Assembly: GCF_000967495.1 (NCBI RefSeq)
Contig: NZ_JXXU01000002.1
Span: 28,512 to 92,511, forward strand
Reading direction: 5' to 3'
From: Vibrio neptunius
GTDB taxonomy: Bacteria > Pseudomonadota > Gammaproteobacteria > Enterobacterales > Vibrionaceae
Length of the DNA: 64,000 nt
The notes under the pieces were generated by a model. It was not told the DNA's origin. It saw only the letters and a list, made by a program, of their open reading frames with translations, and did no database searches. Within the stretch, counting starts at the first letter, position 1. Every line of letters starts with the position of its first letter. Of the stretch, positions 63,975 to 64,000 are shown in pieces. A program made the translations under genes and the position numbers.

Positions 63975-64000
63975 ATATAAACCTATCAATCTGTGTGGGC

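Larger units (their letters stand above)
63674..64000 (+). promoter_or_regulatory. rRNA operon control region (UP-like tract, P1, P2, leader)
   Basis: No protein gene lies in this last stretch. An A/T tract at 63724-63747 resembles an UP element in front of P1; P2 lies 142 bases later and the transcribed leader with boxA fills the end. The 16S gene itself begins beyond the window edge. Confidence 0.85.

Overview
The window is a stretch of a Vibrio (Vibrionaceae) chromosome I centred on its replication origin. The gene order srkA-dsbA ... ilvGMEDA ... mneA/glyQS ... gyrB-recF-dnaN-dnaA ... rpmH-rnpA-yidD-yidC-mnmE-mioC-oriC-mnmG-rsmG-parAB-atp operon-glmU is the classic gammaproteobacterial oriC neighbourhood. 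The Vibrio assignment rests on that order, on ParAB encoded beside rsmG, on a UPF0016/MneA manganese exporter beside glyQS, on a DUF2860 outer-membrane protein and on the close match of the proteins to Vibrio families as I remember them. The species cannot be fixed by eye.

Layout. (1) 1-about 4340: the right end of an integrated phage-like element that continues off the left edge. A divergent early region (HUH replication endonuclease, two small unknown proteins, an AlpA/Cox-like regulator) faces a repressor gene (Mu-type DNA-binding domain plus S24 peptidase domain) overlapped by a tyrosine integrase. (2) 4.3-9.7 kb: srkA-dsbA, an acyltransferase, a DUF2860 protein and comM. (3) 9.7-16.5 kb: the branched-chain amino acid operon with leader peptide and attenuator, then ilvGMEDA. 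(4) 16.6-20.6 kb: acuI, a LysR regulator, tusA, two small membrane proteins, and mneA behind a yybP-ykoY (Mn2+) riboswitch. (5) 20.9-26.1 kb: glyQS, avtA, and an Hsp20 gene with a ROSE-type RNA thermometer. (6) 26.6-32.7 kb: the dnaA-dnaN-recF-gyrB cluster on the minus strand. (7) 33-40 kb: an amino-acid ABC transporter, rpmH-rnpA-yidD-yidC, mnmE and mioC. (8) 40.0-40.3 kb: oriC, with DnaA boxes, three tandem AT-rich 12-13-mers and many GATC sites. (9) 40.4-53.3 kb: mnmG-rsmG-parA-parB, the nine-gene ATP synthase operon and glmU. (10) 53.3-63.7 kb: an amino-acid permease/binding-protein pair, punC/punR, fadBA behind a FadR operator, yigZ, trkH and hemG. (11) 63.7-64 kb: tandem promoters and boxA of an rRNA operon whose 16S gene lies beyond the right edge.

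Most of the window is ordinary core genome. The places most worth a second look are the composite integrated element, the short leader frame overlapping srkA just downstream of it, the apparent anti-aptamer strand of the mneA riboswitch, the degenerate parS-like site inside recF, the FNR-type palindrome upstream of the ATP synthase operon, and the two operator palindromes upstream of fadB. I saw no CRISPR array, insertion sequence or tRNA gene.
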